Shown piece by piece: positions 1-9,243 of a stretch of DNA of 47,760 nucleotides. This DNA is from Actinomyces sp. Lineage in GTDB: Bacteria; Actinomycetota; Actinomycetes; Actinomycetales; Actinomycetaceae. The stretch spans positions 1 through 47,760 of the forward strand of contig JAHACW010000029.1 of assembly GCA_018375675.1 (NCBI GenBank). The letters run 5' to 3'. The position numbers and the translations under genes were made by a program. The notes under the pieces are model-generated. The model did not search any database. It saw nothing but the letters and a program-made list of their open reading frames with translations, and was not told the origin of the DNA. The first letter of the stretch is position 1. Every line of letters starts with the position of its first letter.

Positions 1-963
1 ATGCACGGCAACTGGGTCTTCAGCGCGCCGGGTACCGACCGCATCGAGGTGGGCGCACGCAGCGGCGACCGCAGCCTTGTCGAGCCCCAGTCCTTCACGG
101 TGATCGTCCGATCCGGACGCCACAATGAGCGGCCCGCGCCGGTCGAGGAAGAACCCGTGCCGACACCGTCGCCCGGCCCGTCCCCGGTGCCGGAGCCGGT
201 CCCCACCCCAGAGCCGACCCCTGCGCCTGCCCCGACTGTGGACCCGGAGCCCGCTCCCGCACCCACTGCGGATCCTGCTCCATCGCATGAGCCGACCGTC
301 GATCCGGCACCCGCTCCGACCATGGATCCCGCACCTGCGCCTGCTCCGAGCGTTGACCCCGCACCGATGCCGACGCCTTTCCCCGCGCCGACGACGGACC
401 CTGCTCCCGCCCCGAGTGCGGACCCCGCACCCGCTCCGTCTGCGGATCCGGCACCCGCCCCGGCCCCGACCGCGGATCCTGCACCGATGCCGCGGCCCTT
501 CCCGGCTCCCGCACCCACTGGCGGTCCAGTTCGAGTGCCCGCAGCGCCCGCCACCAACGCAGGCACCCTGGCCTCGTCCGGCGCGACCCGCACCGCAGCC
601 CCTGCTGCGACCGGTGGCAGTGCGACCGGCGCTCCGGCTGCTCGCAGCAACGGAGCGGCAAGCGGAACGACCGGTGCCGCCAGCTCGGCACCCGTGACCG
701 CCCCGAAGGCGGCTCCCGCGGCCACCCCGTCCGCGAGCCCCTCGGCTGCGCCCCAGAGCGGTGCGCAGAGCGGCGAGGCATCCCAGAGCGGCGCGGCTGA
801 CGCCCCCGCCACTGGAACCGCTAACGCAGCCAACGCGATGCCCATCGCGGCGGCAGCCGAGAGTAGCAACGGCGGCGGATGGAGCCCCTACTGGCTGGTC
901 CTCCTCGTCATCCCGGCGGCCCTCGCCGGCGGTGGAGCCGGATACCTGATCCGGACCCGATGA
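1..963 (+). CDS. C-terminal part of a proline-rich, membrane-anchored surface protein (5' end outside window)
   Basis: The frame is open from the first base, so the gene almost certainly begins upstream and the Met at position 1 is internal. Residues 2-37 (HGNWVFSAPGT and the following strand) look like the end of an actinobacterial surface-anchored P-type repeat domain, a family whose members end in a His-x-Asn-Trp-x-Phe-x-x-Pro-Gly-Thr stretch. Residues about 45-180 are a wall-spanning linker of Pro-Ala/Pro-x-Asp-Pro repeats. Residues 180-290 are a low-complexity Ala/Ser/Thr/Gly stalk. A single membrane helix (about 294-316) and a short Arg-rich tail end the protein. No LPXTG motif is visible, so the anchor is a plain C-terminal helix. 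Such proteins often sit beside metal or anchored-repeat ABC transporters, which would lie upstream. The exact ligand cannot be told. Confidence 0.75.
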   Translation: MHGNWVFSAPGTDRIEVGARSGDRSLVEPQSFTVIVRSGRHNERPAPVEEEPVPTPSPGPSPVPEPVPTPEPTPAPAPTVDPEPAPAPTADPAPSHEPTVDPAPAPTMDPAPAPAPSVDPAPMPTPFPAPTTDPAPAPSADPAPAPSADPAPAPAPTADPAPMPRPFPAPAPTGGPVRVPAAPATNAGTLASSGATRTAAPAATGGSATGAPAARSNGAASGTTGAASSAPVTAPKAAPAATPSASPSAAPQSGAQSGEASQSGAADAPATGTANAANAMPIAAAAESSNGGGWSPYWLVLLVIPAALAGGGAGYLIRTR

Positions 964-969
964 CACGCC

Positions 970-1005
970 AAGCCGGGGCGGGACGCGCGCGTCCCGCCCC
1001 GGCTT
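970..1005. terminator. Strong GC hairpin terminator after the surface protein
   Basis: Fifteen-base perfect arms (970-984 and 991-1005) enclose a six-base loop, starting seven bases after the stop codon. There is no long T-tract, as is common in high-G+C actinobacteria. Confidence 0.75.
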
Positions 1006-1029
1006 CGTGCTGCGCGCCCCATGCGGCGC

Positions 1030-1035
1030 TAGACT
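1030..1035 (+). promoter_or_regulatory. -10 box TAGACT of a probable leaderless promoter
   Basis: TAGACT lies exactly six bases before the ATG at 1042, which would put the transcription start on the A of the start codon. No Shine-Dalgarno sequence is present for this gene. No convincing -35 box is visible. Confidence 0.5.
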
Positions 1036-1041
1036 TCCCCC

Positions 1042-1830
1042 ATGGGAACAGCGCTGGTCACCGGAGCGACCTCCGGCATTGGTGAAGAATTCTGTTGGCA
1101 GCTGGCCGCCGCGGGCCACGACCTGGTGCTCGTTGCGCGTAGCGAAGACGCCCTGTGCGCGCTCGCGGACTCGCTCGCGAACGTCGCCGGCGTGCGCGCT
1201 GAGGTGATCGCCGCCGACCTGTCCACCGACTCCGGCTGCGCGCGCGTCGCCGCCCGCCTCGACGTGGGAGGGCCGGCCGATCTCGAGAAGCCTGACCTGG
1301 CTCCCGTCGACCTCCTCGTCAACAACGCCGGCTTCGGACTCGGAACCGACTTCCTGGACAACAGTCTTGACAACGAAATCAGCGGCCTGAATGTCATGGT
1401 CCGCGCCGTCATGATCCTGGCCCACCACGCCGGCATCTCCATGCGCTCGCGCGGACGCGGCGCCATCCTCAACGTCGGCTCCGTCGCCTCGCGCACTGGC
1501 GCGGGCACCTACTCCGCCCACAAGGCGTGGGTCGTGGCCTTCACCGAGGGCCTCGCCGCCGAGCTCAAAGGATCGGGTATCACCGCCACGGTCGTGTGCC
1601 CCGGCCCCGTCGATACACCGTTCTTCGAGCGCGCGGGCGTCGACATGCGCTCGACCCCCTCATGGCTCATGGCCAGCCCCGAACAGGTCGTCGCAGAGGC
1701 TCTCGACGCCGTGCGTGCGGGCCGCGTTCAGGTCACACCCACCATTCCCTACAAGGTCGCCATGGGCGCCATGAAGCTCGCTCCGCGCTGGGTGACCGCG
1801 CGCGCCATGCGCTCCGTCCCCCACATGTGA
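1042..1830 (+). CDS. Short-chain dehydrogenase/reductase (SDR) family oxidoreductase
   Basis: A 262-residue classical SDR that binds NAD(P)H and reduces or oxidises an unknown carbonyl/alcohol substrate in the cytoplasm. Visible marks are the N-terminal cofactor loop TGATSGIG (residues 7-14), an internal NNAG motif, Ser147, and the catalytic Tyr157-x-x-x-Lys161 (YSAHK). The C-terminal half resembles the DltE/YqjQ-like group of SDRs (conserved CPGPVDTPFF stretch) more than FabG, but this is a judgement by eye. The start is chosen because translation begins directly at the cofactor motif and TAGACT lies six bases upstream. The gene stands alone, between two terminators, and converges with pyrE. 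Confidence 0.9.
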   Translation: MGTALVTGATSGIGEEFCWQLAAAGHDLVLVARSEDALCALADSLANVAGVRAEVIAADLSTDSGCARVAARLDVGGPADLEKPDLAPVDLLVNNAGFGLGTDFLDNSLDNEISGLNVMVRAVMILAHHAGISMRSRGRGAILNVGSVASRTGAGTYSAHKAWVVAFTEGLAAELKGSGITATVVCPGPVDTPFFERAGVDMRSTPSWLMASPEQVVAEALDAVRAGRVQVTPTIPYKVAMGAMKLAPRWVTARAMRSVPHM

Positions 1831-1846
1831 GGGTGCGGACACCGAT

Positions 1847-1891
1847 ACGAGGCCGGGGCCAGGTTCACGCAGAACCCGGCCCCGGCCTCGT
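1847..1891. terminator. Bidirectional terminator built from a GACGAGGCCGGGGC-type word pair
   Basis: Perfect 14-base arms (1847-1860 and 1878-1891) surround a 17-base loop between two convergent genes. Both arms are copies of a word that recurs throughout the window (ACGAGGCCGGGGCC and its reverse complement). Confidence 0.8.
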
Positions 1892-1907
1892 TCATCAGTG
1901 AGACGAA

Positions 1908-2477
1908 TCAGGCCAGGCCGATGTCCTCCAGTCCCAGCGCGTAGAAGTACGGGAAGCCCTCGGCCTCGATGCGCTCCTTCGCGCCCGTCGCGCGGTCGAC
2001 GATCACCGCGACGGCAACGACGTTCGCGCCGGCCTCGCGCAGCGTGAGCGCGGCCTCCAGCGGGGAGCCGCCGGTCGTCGACGTGTCCTCGAGGACGACG
2101 ACGTTCTTGCCCACGACATCCGGGCCCTCGATGCGACGCTTCATGCCGTGATCCTTCGCGGCCTTACGCACGACGAATGCGTCCAGGTCCAGGCCGCGCG
2201 ACGCTGCGGCGTGCATCATCGCGGTCGCTACGGGGTCGGCGCCCATCGTCAGGCCGCCGACGGCCACGTACTCCTCGCCCACCGCGAAGCCGGACTCCTC
2301 CAGGAGGTCCAGCATGACGTGGCCGATGAGGGGGGCCGCCTCGTGGTGCAGGGTCGAGCGGCGCATGTCGACGTAGAAGTCGGACTCGCGCCCCGACGCC
2401 AGGGTGACCTTCTCGTGGATGACGGAGAGTTCCTGGACGAGAGCAGCCAGGCGCGCCTTGTGGGAATCGTTGGTCAT
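1908..2477 (-). CDS. pyrE: Orotate phosphoribosyltransferase
   Basis: Joins orotate to PRPP to make orotidine 5'-monophosphate, the fifth step of pyrimidine synthesis. The PRPP-binding signature is clear in VVVLEDTSTTGGS, and the Lys-rich loop (RKAAKDHGMKRRIEG) matches the flexible catalytic loop of the family. The ATG at 2477 is preferred because GGAAGGA lies eight bases before it; a TTG at 2507 would overlap the end of the neighbour and has no ribosome site of its own. The protein is 189 residues, normal for the family. It follows the HAD phosphatase gene by about 26 bases in the same direction, so the two probably share a transcript. pyrE beside a SpoU methyltransferase is also the arrangement in mycobacteria. 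Confidence 0.93.
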   Translation of the reverse strand: MTNDSHKARLAALVQELSVIHEKVTLASGRESDFYVDMRRSTLHHEAAPLIGHVMLDLLEESGFAVGEEYVAVGGLTMGADPVATAMMHAAASRGLDLDAFVVRKAAKDHGMKRRIEGPDVVGKNVVVLEDTSTTGGSPLEAALTLREAGANVVAVAVIVDRATGAKERIEAEGFPYFYALGLEDIGLA

Positions 2478-2503
2478 GGGTGTTCCTTCCGGATCGGTGT
2501 GGG

Positions 2504-3325
2504 TCAATGCGCCGCCTCGACGAGCTCGATGAGATCGCCGATGCCCTCGTGGATGCCGAAGGGGCGGAACGGGAAATTGTTGATGTCCTCGCGGGTAGTG
2601 GAACCCGACAGGACCAGGTGGGTGCGCAGGCCTGCCTCGACGCCCGCGCGCACGTCCGTGTCCATGCGGTCGCCGACCATGGCGGCGCTCTCAGAGTGCG
2701 CGCCGATCTTGTTCAGGCCAGCGCGGATCATGACGGGGTTCGGCTTACCCACGAAGTAGGGCTTCTGCCCGGTCGCCGCCGTGATCATCGCCGCGATGGC
2801 GCCGCAGGCGGGCAGGGTGCCCTCGTCGGAGGGGCCCGACACGTCGGGGTTGGTCGCGATGAACTTCGCGCCGCCCTCGATGAGGCGGATCGCGTGGGTC
2901 AGCGCGTGGAAGTCGTAGGAACGCACCTCGCCGAGCACCACGAACTCGGGGTCGATCTCCGTCATCACGTATCCCGCAGTGTGGATCGCGGTGGTCAGGC
3001 CGGCCTCGCCGATAACGTACGCGGTCGAGCCGGGCGACTGCTGGTGCAGGAACGCGGCCGTCGCGTTCGCGGAGGTCCAGATGTTGTCCTCGGGGATGTC
3101 CAGGCCGGAGTTCGCCAGGCGTGCGGACAGATCGCGGTTCGTGAACACCGAATTGTTCGTGAGGACCAGGAAGGGGATGTTCTTCCCGCGCAGAGCGGCG
3201 AGGAACTCGTTCGCGCCCGGAAGTGCCCGATTCTCCTTGACCAGGACGCCGTCCATGTCGGAGAGCCACGCGGTGACGGGAGGCAGATCGGTCAGTGGTG
3301 TCGGTTCGTGCGTCAGGGCAGTCAT
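2504..3325 (-). CDS. HAD-IIA family sugar-phosphatase-like hydrolase (NagD type)
   Basis: A 273-residue haloacid-dehalogenase phosphatase of the IIA cap class. Motif I is SDMDGVL with nucleophile Asp23 and acid/base Asp25; motif II is the TNNS stretch; motif IV is GDRMDTDVRAG near the C-terminus. Family members (NagD, AraL, 4-nitrophenylphosphatase) hydrolyse small phosphomonoesters, often nucleotides or sugar phosphates; the substrate here is unknown. It is first in a likely two-gene transcript with pyrE, so nucleotide monophosphates are a reasonable guess but no more. Upstream on the minus strand is TAGAAT then GGAGGC then ATG, which could serve as a -10 box for a leaderless message or as a ribosome site. 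Confidence 0.85.
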   Translation of the reverse strand: MTALTHEPTPLTDLPPVTAWLSDMDGVLVKENRALPGANEFLAALRGKNIPFLVLTNNSVFTNRDLSARLANSGLDIPEDNIWTSANATAAFLHQQSPGSTAYVIGEAGLTTAIHTAGYVMTEIDPEFVVLGEVRSYDFHALTHAIRLIEGGAKFIATNPDVSGPSDEGTLPACGAIAAMITAATGQKPYFVGKPNPVMIRAGLNKIGAHSESAAMVGDRMDTDVRAGVEAGLRTHLVLSGSTTREDINNFPFRPFGIHEGIGDLIELVEAAH

Positions 3326-3331
3326 GCCTCC

Positions 3332-3337
3332 ATTCTA
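3332..3337 (-). promoter_or_regulatory. -10 box TAGAAT ahead of the HAD-pyrE transcript
   Basis: On the minus strand TAGAAT is followed by six bases (GGAGGC) and the ATG at 3325. The spacing matches the leaderless pattern seen at several other genes in the window. It lies between two divergent starts. Confidence 0.5.
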
Positions 3338-3359
3338 CGGTGCCGCTAGGGTGGGATCC

Positions 3360-4052
3360 GTGAACGAGTTCGAAAACGGGTGTGACATCGCGCGTGATGG
3401 CGCGTGCGGGAGCGACGAGGCCGGGGCGGCGCAGTCCGGGCAGGTCGGGGTCGGTCCGTGGCCGGGTGGGGAGGCCGCCTGGCCGGTCGGTGAGCACTAC
3501 GATCGGGAGCTTTTGACAGTGGGGGATCGGCGCAATGTTGAAGACCGCTACCGCTACTGGACGATGGACGCGATCCGCGCGGACATCGCTGCCCGCTCGC
3601 TGCCCTTCGAGGTGGCGGTGGAGAATCTCGATCACGACTTCAACATCGGGTCGATTGTGCGAACGGCGAATGCCATGGGCGCGCGCCGCGTGCACGTCGT
3701 GGGGCGCAAGCGGTGGAACCGTCGCGGCGCGATGGTCACCGACCGCTACCTGCCGGTGGATCACCGCCCCGAGGTGGCCGAACTTGTTGAGCATTGTGAG
3801 CGTGAGGGCTTGGCACTCGTCGGCGTCGACAACGTCGAGGGGTCTGTCGCGCTCGAGGGCGCGGTGCTGCCTGAGCGCGCCTGCCTTGTGTTTGGATCGG
3901 AGGCCTCCGGACTGAGCGAGGAGATGATCCGGGCGTGCGAGATCGTCGTTGCGATTACTCAGCGCGGTTCGACTCGGTCCATGAACGTTGGTCATGCCGC
4001 CGCGATCGTTATGTGGGCGCACGCGTCGCGTCTTGAGGGTGCGCAAAGCTAG
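3360..4052 (+). CDS. SpoU/TrmH family RNA 2'-O-methyltransferase
   Basis: A SPOUT-class enzyme expected to methylate a ribose 2'-hydroxyl in tRNA or rRNA using SAM. Motif 1 appears as NFNIGSIVRTANAMGA-like (DFNIGSIVRTANA), motif 2 as LVFGSEASGLS, and motif 3 as RSMNVGHAAAIVMW, which form the SAM-binding knot. The GTG at 3360 is chosen because TAGGGT lies seven bases upstream and the gene then faces the HAD gene divergently. The first 45 or so residues are Gly/Ala-rich and contain one copy of the recurrent word GACGAGGCCGGGGC, so a later start near 3563 cannot be excluded. The target RNA is unknown. Confidence 0.85.
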   Translation: MNEFENGCDIARDGACGSDEAGAAQSGQVGVGPWPGGEAAWPVGEHYDRELLTVGDRRNVEDRYRYWTMDAIRADIAARSLPFEVAVENLDHDFNIGSIVRTANAMGARRVHVVGRKRWNRRGAMVTDRYLPVDHRPEVAELVEHCEREGLALVGVDNVEGSVALEGAVLPERACLVFGSEASGLSEEMIRACEIVVAITQRGSTRSMNVGHAAAIVMWAHASRLEGAQS

Positions 4053-4270
4053 TGACTTGTGGGTGAACTGTCAAACTGAAATGCACTAATTAACCCGGCT
4101 GCTCGATATTCTCGCTGACCAACTGATCTTTTACCGTTTCTATTGTTTTTAGCCGCCGACCTTTGATAGGCTTTGCAAGCCAAAAAGTAGTCGGAATGGA
4201 TACGGAGCATCCGTTTTAATTCGGGCTTTAGACAGTTTGCGTGGAAGCAAACCGTTGAACAGGAGAATTA
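4053..4270 (+). promoter_or_regulatory. A+T-rich regulatory region upstream of the hexosaminidase gene
   Basis: These 218 bases are far richer in A+T than the rest of the window, especially 4075-4265. They end with AGGAG at 4261-4265, six bases before the ATG. A short dyad GGAT/ATCC sits near 4197-4212. No operator could be assigned; the composition suggests a tightly regulated or horizontally acquired promoter. Confidence 0.4.
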
Positions 4271-7200
4271 ATGCCTCAGTCATCGCCAAGCCATGTGCGG
4301 GCGCCGCGGCTCGCGCGCTCACGAGCGAAGGTCGCACTCATCCTCACATCCGTGTGCGCCCTCGTTGCCGCGGTCCTCGTCCCCCTGACCTCCCACCTGC
4401 ACGCGCAGGCCGCCCCCAATGTCCCCGTGACGATCCCCTCCCTCGAAGGCTGGACCCCGGCCTCGGGCTCCTGGACCCCCGCCAGCGGACTGCAGATCGT
4501 CCGCACTGACTCCGCCGACGCTGCCGGCGTCAGTGCTCTGCTGAGCCGCGCTCTCACCGACGCCGGCATCACCGGCATCACCGAAGGAACCGGAGCCGCA
4601 GCCTCCAACGCCGTCACTCTGACGATCAACGCGTCCCGCAGCGACCTCGGTGATGAGGGCTACCAGCTGACCGTCACCGGAAACGGTGCGCAGATCACGG
4701 CCGCCACCCGCGCCGGCCTCCTGTGGGGCGCGCGCACTCTCGAGCAGGCTGTCCGCTCGGGTCACGGAAGCGTGCCCGCAGGCTCCGTCACCGACATCCC
4801 GCGCTTCGCCGACCGTGGCGCCACCCTGTGCGCCTGCGGCACCCACATCACGACGGACTGGATCACCCGACAGATCGACCGCATGTCCGACCTGAAGATG
4901 AACTACCTGTCTCTCGAGCTGCGCCTCAAGTCCGACAAGTACCCCGCCACCACCTCGTTCTCCTACTACACGAAGGATGAGGTCAAGGCCATCGTCGAGC
5001 ACGGCCGCGAGGTCGGCGTCCGCGTCGTCCCGCTCCTCAACGCCCCCGGCCACACCGGCACCATCCTCGGCAACTTCCCGCAGTACCAGGTCTCCGACGA
5101 CTCCGGCAAGAAGAGCCCCAACCACCTCAACTTCATCGACCCCGCCGCCCAGAAGTTCTACTTCGACCTCATCGACGAGTACATGGACACCTTCGGATCC
5201 ACCGAATGGCACATGGGCGCCGACGAATTCTTCTTCAAGAAGGGTCCCGGCGACTTCAAGAAGTACCTCGCGCAGATTCGCAACCACTACGGCGACCAGT
5301 CGATGACCTTTGACGCCGCGTTCAACGACTTCATCAACAAGGTCAACGCGCACGTCAAGTCTCGTGGCGGCACGCTGCGCGTGTGGAACGACGGCATCGC
5401 CGACATCTCCCGCATTCCGATCGACAAGGACGTCATCATCGAATACTGGGGCAAGGGCGAATCCAGCCAGGAGGGCGCCAACCGTGGCCTGCCCGTCAAG
5501 GATCTCGTCGACGCGGGTTACACCCTCGTGAACGCCTCCTCCGCCCTGTACTACTACCGTGATCAGCCGTCCTCCTACGTCATGCAGGTGCAGGGCCTGG
5601 AAGGCGTCTACGGAACGTGGACGATGAACACGTTCTACCACAACAAGGGGTACTCGGTTCCCGACGCCTCCATCCGCGGAGGCAAGGTCTCCATCTGGCA
5701 GGGTGGCCACGGCAAGGTCACCGACCACGAAACCGAAGCCTGGGTCACCGAAGGCCTGCGCTACGGCGCCCAGATGTTCTGGAACGCAAAGACCCCCAAG
5801 GCCGACGGAAACGTTGCGGCGTTCAAGGCGCGCATCAAGGCGCTGGGTGAGCCCTCCACCTATGTTGACCCCACTCGCGACACCCTCGCCCCGGGCCAGT
5901 ACACGATCGCGCTGTCCGACGGACGAGCCCTGAGCGTGTCCGGTGGCACCCCGACCGCGGGCGCCGCCTCCGACAACTGGGAGCTGGCCGCCACGCCCGA
6001 CGGCTACTACCGGATCCGCTCGGTCAACACGAACCGCTGCCTCGCCGTCTACTCCGAGGAAACGCCGAACTCCGAGTCCCACGTGTCGACGACTCCGGGA
6101 CACCCGGTAACCGCCTACGCGTGCGCCGATACGAGCCAGGAGTTCACCCCCACGTTCCAGGGCGACTACGCGACGCGTAACCCCCAGAAGTGGGTCGCTG
6201 AACCCGCCGGCGATGGCTTCCGCCTGCGTAACGCCATGACCAACCAGTACCTGAGCGTCATCGACTCCGGCTACCTGTCGCGTCGCCCCAACGGTGGCGA
6301 GAAGACCGCCGAAGGTACCGTCGCGCAGCTGCCGTTCGATGTCACCGTCAACAGCCACTCGGTCTTCACCCTCACCTCCCAGGCCTCCTCGGCCCTCGAC
6401 GTCAGCATCGAACGCGAAGGTGACGAGGCCTACCCGAAGACCGCCCTGTCCGGCATGAACCGCGCATCCCTGCCCATCGTCGGCGACGAGAACTGGGGCG
6501 AAACCGTCCTCAAAGTCTCCGTCACCAACAAGGGCAACAAGGAAGCGACCAAGATCCACCTGACCCCCGCGGTCTCCAACTCGTGGAAGCTCGCCAACGG
6601 CCCCCAGCCGATCGACCGCCTCGCCCCAGGCGAGACCCGCGTCGTGAAGTTCTGGGCGCGCCCCACCACCGAATTCGGTGAAGCGACCTTCACCGTCACT
6701 GTCTCGCACTCCGGTGAGAAGACCGTCGCCAGCGAAGGCCTGATCGGCGTGTGCGGCCCGCGCATCGAGGCCAAGGCCGTGGCAGCCGACTCTGTCGAAA
6801 CCCGCTGGGAGTACGGCGAGGAATCCAAGGCCACCGACGGTGACCCCGCGACCTACTGGCACTCCCAGTACGTCGATGCCAATGCGGCCAAGCTGCCCGG
6901 CACCGACAACGCCCGTAAGTGGCCGCACTGGATCGACCTGAAGATCGGCGACGGTTCCGCCGCGTACGACGTCTGTGCCGTCACGTACACGCCGCGCGCC
7001 GGCAATGGCCCCAAGGCCTCGGGGCGCGCCAAGGACGTCCAGATCTACCTCGCGGGCAGCCTCGATGGCCTCAAGGGGCAGGGCGACAACAAGGCCGACG
7101 CTAAGGCTCAGGGCAACCCTGTCCTCGTGACGACCCTGGCCAACACCCCCGGCACCGTGGACATCCCGGTTGCGGGCAACGGCTCCTACCTCCGATTCCG

Positions 7201-7291
7201 CGGCACCTCAGCCCAGGATGACGTCGCCAAGACTCTCACGGACGTCATGTCTGTCGCCGAACTTGGAGTCCGCATCGGCCGCTCCAACTGA
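4271..7291 (+). CDS. Secreted GH20 beta-N-acetylhexosaminidase with carbohydrate-binding C-terminal domains
   Basis: Removes terminal beta-GlcNAc/GalNAc, or a disaccharide, from host or bacterial glycans outside the cell. The 1006-residue protein has an Arg-rich N-terminus and signal peptide (hydrophobic about 22-40, likely cleavage after an Ala-rich site near 48), a GH20b-like fold (about 50-165), and the TIM-barrel catalytic domain (about 170-530) with the Asp318-Glu319 pair in HMGADEFF that provides substrate-assisted catalysis. This is followed by a beta-trefoil-like region (about 540-680), a NEW3-type Ig-like domain (about 720-825) and a discoidin/F5-8C-like domain (about 835-1005). No sortase motif or terminal membrane helix is visible, so it is probably released. 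It may be a simple hexosaminidase or a lacto-N-biosidase; sequence alone does not decide. It is monocistronic with its own AGGAG site. Confidence 0.9.
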   Translation: MPQSSPSHVRAPRLARSRAKVALILTSVCALVAAVLVPLTSHLHAQAAPNVPVTIPSLEGWTPASGSWTPASGLQIVRTDSADAAGVSALLSRALTDAGITGITEGTGAAASNAVTLTINASRSDLGDEGYQLTVTGNGAQITAATRAGLLWGARTLEQAVRSGHGSVPAGSVTDIPRFADRGATLCACGTHITTDWITRQIDRMSDLKMNYLSLELRLKSDKYPATTSFSYYTKDEVKAIVEHGREVGVRVVPLLNAPGHTGTILGNFPQYQVSDDSGKKSPNHLNFIDPAAQKFYFDLIDEYMDTFGSTEWHMGADEFFFKKGPGDFKKYLAQIRNHYGDQSMTFDAAFNDFINKVNAHVKSRGGTLRVWNDGIADISRIPIDKDVIIEYWGKGESSQEGANRGLPVKDLVDAGYTLVNASSALYYYRDQPSSYVMQVQGLEGVYGTWTMNTFYHNKGYSVPDASIRGGKVSIWQGGHGKVTDHETEAWVTEGLRYGAQMFWNAKTPKADGNVAAFKARIKALGEPSTYVDPTRDTLAPGQYTIALSDGRALSVSGGTPTAGAASDNWELAATPDGYYRIRSVNTNRCLAVYSEETPNSESHVSTTPGHPVTAYACADTSQEFTPTFQGDYATRNPQKWVAEPAGDGFRLRNAMTNQYLSVIDSGYLSRRPNGGEKTAEGTVAQLPFDVTVNSHSVFTLTSQASSALDVSIEREGDEAYPKTALSGMNRASLPIVGDENWGETVLKVSVTNKGNKEATKIHLTPAVSNSWKLANGPQPIDRLAPGETRVVKFWARPTTEFGEATFTVTVSHSGEKTVASEGLIGVCGPRIEAKAVAADSVETRWEYGEESKATDGDPATYWHSQYVDANAAKLPGTDNARKWPHWIDLKIGDGSAAYDVCAVTYTPRAGNGPKASGRAKDVQIYLAGSLDGLKGQGDNKADAKAQGNPVLVTTLANTPGTVDIPVAGNGSYLRFRGTSAQDDVAKTLTDVMSVAELGVRIGRSN

Positions 7292-7303
7292 CGCATAACA
7301 GCA

Positions 7304-7353
7304 GGGGAGGGGTTGGAAGAAAACCGTCCAAACGGGACTTCCTTCCCCTCCCC
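7304..7353 (+). terminator. Hairpin terminator after the hexosaminidase gene
   Basis: Sixteen-base arms (7304-7319 and 7338-7353) pair with two mismatches just downstream of the stop codon and before the fba promoter. Confidence 0.65.
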
Positions 7354-7415
7354 GCTCGTGCAAAATGTGAGAGAATCTATCACGACAAAACTGTCACTCG
7401 ATTAGGAGGCTCCAA

Positions 7416-8441
<1,026 letters not shown>

Positions 8442-8478
8442 AACTACCGCTGAGAGCCGCCTAGCGGCCTGACGCGTG

Positions 8479-8510
8479 AGCCGCCCGGTCCCGTGTGGGG
8501 CCGGGCGGCT
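8479..8510 (+). terminator. Terminator after fba
   Basis: Ten-base perfect arms (8479-8488 and 8501-8510), extended inward by a T.G wobble and three further pairs. The same CCGCCCGG-type hairpin ends the LytR_C gene at 21323. Both terminators are followed at once by a hairpin island. Confidence 0.8.
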
Positions 8511-8514
8511 TCGT

Positions 8515-8572
8515 GTTGCTTGTTGCCCCGACAGATCTCCGGCGTTGCTTGCTGCCCCGACAGATCTCCGGC
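8515..8572 (+). repeat. 29-base tandem repeat, two copies plus partial copies
   Basis: Two copies start at 8515 and 8544 and differ at one base (GTTGCTTGTTGCCCC or GTTGCTTGCTGCCCC, then GACAGATCTCCGGC). Partial copies start at 8573 and near 8672, where the second half changes to CACGGGTGTTCCGGGCGCC. It lies directly after the fba terminator and is not seen in island 2. Confidence 0.75.
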
Positions 8573-8697
8573 GTTGCTTGCTGCCCCACGGGTGTTCCGG
8601 GCGCCGCGTGGTGTGCTGTCGGGCCGGGCTGCTGGTTGTGCCCGTGGGCGGCGGCCCGCCTCATTGATGGTGTTGCTTGTGGCGCCACGGGTGTTCC

Positions 8698-8797
8698 GGG
8701 CGCCGGAGGGCCCGGCCGCCCGCGAGGCTAGGCGGCCTCACTGCGTTCGGCGCCGCGCCTCGAAGCCCGCCCGTGCCCTCCGGTCCCTCCGGCGCCC
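8698..8797 (+). repeat. Block A1, island 1 copy: 100-base GC-rich hairpin
   Basis: Perfect 13-base arms GGGCGCCGGAGGG (8698-8710) and CCCTCCGGCGCCC (8785-8797). The whole block has a close homologue at 21371-21470. Confidence 0.8.
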
Positions 8798-8962
8798 TTC
8801 ACACCAGTGGGGCCTGGTCGCTGATGTTGCTCGGTGCGTTGTCTCGAAGCCCGGCCAGGCCCCACCGCCGCCCATCAATTTCGCGCGTAATTCCCCTGCG
8901 ACTTGTTCAAACATTGAATTTGCAACGTTGGAATTGCAATGTTTTGGGGTGGTCTGGTGCGT

Positions 8963-9146
8963 GTTGTTACAAACGTCGTCAATCCAAGGTGTTTTTCGTG
9001 CGGATTTCTGCCCCGTTGTTACAAACGTCGTCAATCCATCGGCTTTTTCGGTGAAAATGCTGGTTTTTGGGCTCAGATTGACGACGTTTGTAACAGAGGT
9101 CCTCGCGAGGCGATTTGAATTGCGTTGGTTTGACGACGTTTGTAAC
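8963..9146 (+). repeat. Block B, island 1: two forward and two reverse copies around one dyad
   Basis: Forward copies of a 23-base word beginning GTTGTTACAAACGTCGTC lie at 8963-8985 and 9015-9037. Reverse copies (core TTGACGACGTTTGTAAC) lie at 9076-9095 and 9127-9146. Forward starts are 52 apart and reverse starts 51 apart, and both pairs share a dyad centre at about 9056. The inner pair matches over 20 bases and the outer over 17. The central 38 bases contain CTTTTTCG and GGTTTTTGG. Confidence 0.9.
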
Positions 9147-9243
9147 GTCGGCCGCCCACTGGTCGCCCGGCCAGGCCTCGCCGCCGCCCACGGGTACCGC
9201 AGCCTGGCCCTGCCGCCGCCCGCGGGCATTGGAAATCTCTCGC

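Noticed and set aside
2979..3359. SpoU methyltransferase starting at 2979
   Set aside because: That extension runs antisense through the HAD gene; a GTG at 3360 with TAGGGT upstream fits the family better.
4149..4337. 62-residue minus-strand frame in the A+T-rich region
   Set aside because: No ribosome site, overlaps the GH20 signal peptide, and no recognisable similarity.
4319..6928. 869-residue antisense frame opposite the GH20 gene
   Set aside because: It is a shadow of third-position G/C in the real gene; the sense strand has full domain content and a ribosome site.
8963..9146. Block B as a CRISPR array
   Set aside because: Only two same-direction copies occur, the rest are inverted, and intervening sequences are alike between islands rather than unique. 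No cas gene is present.
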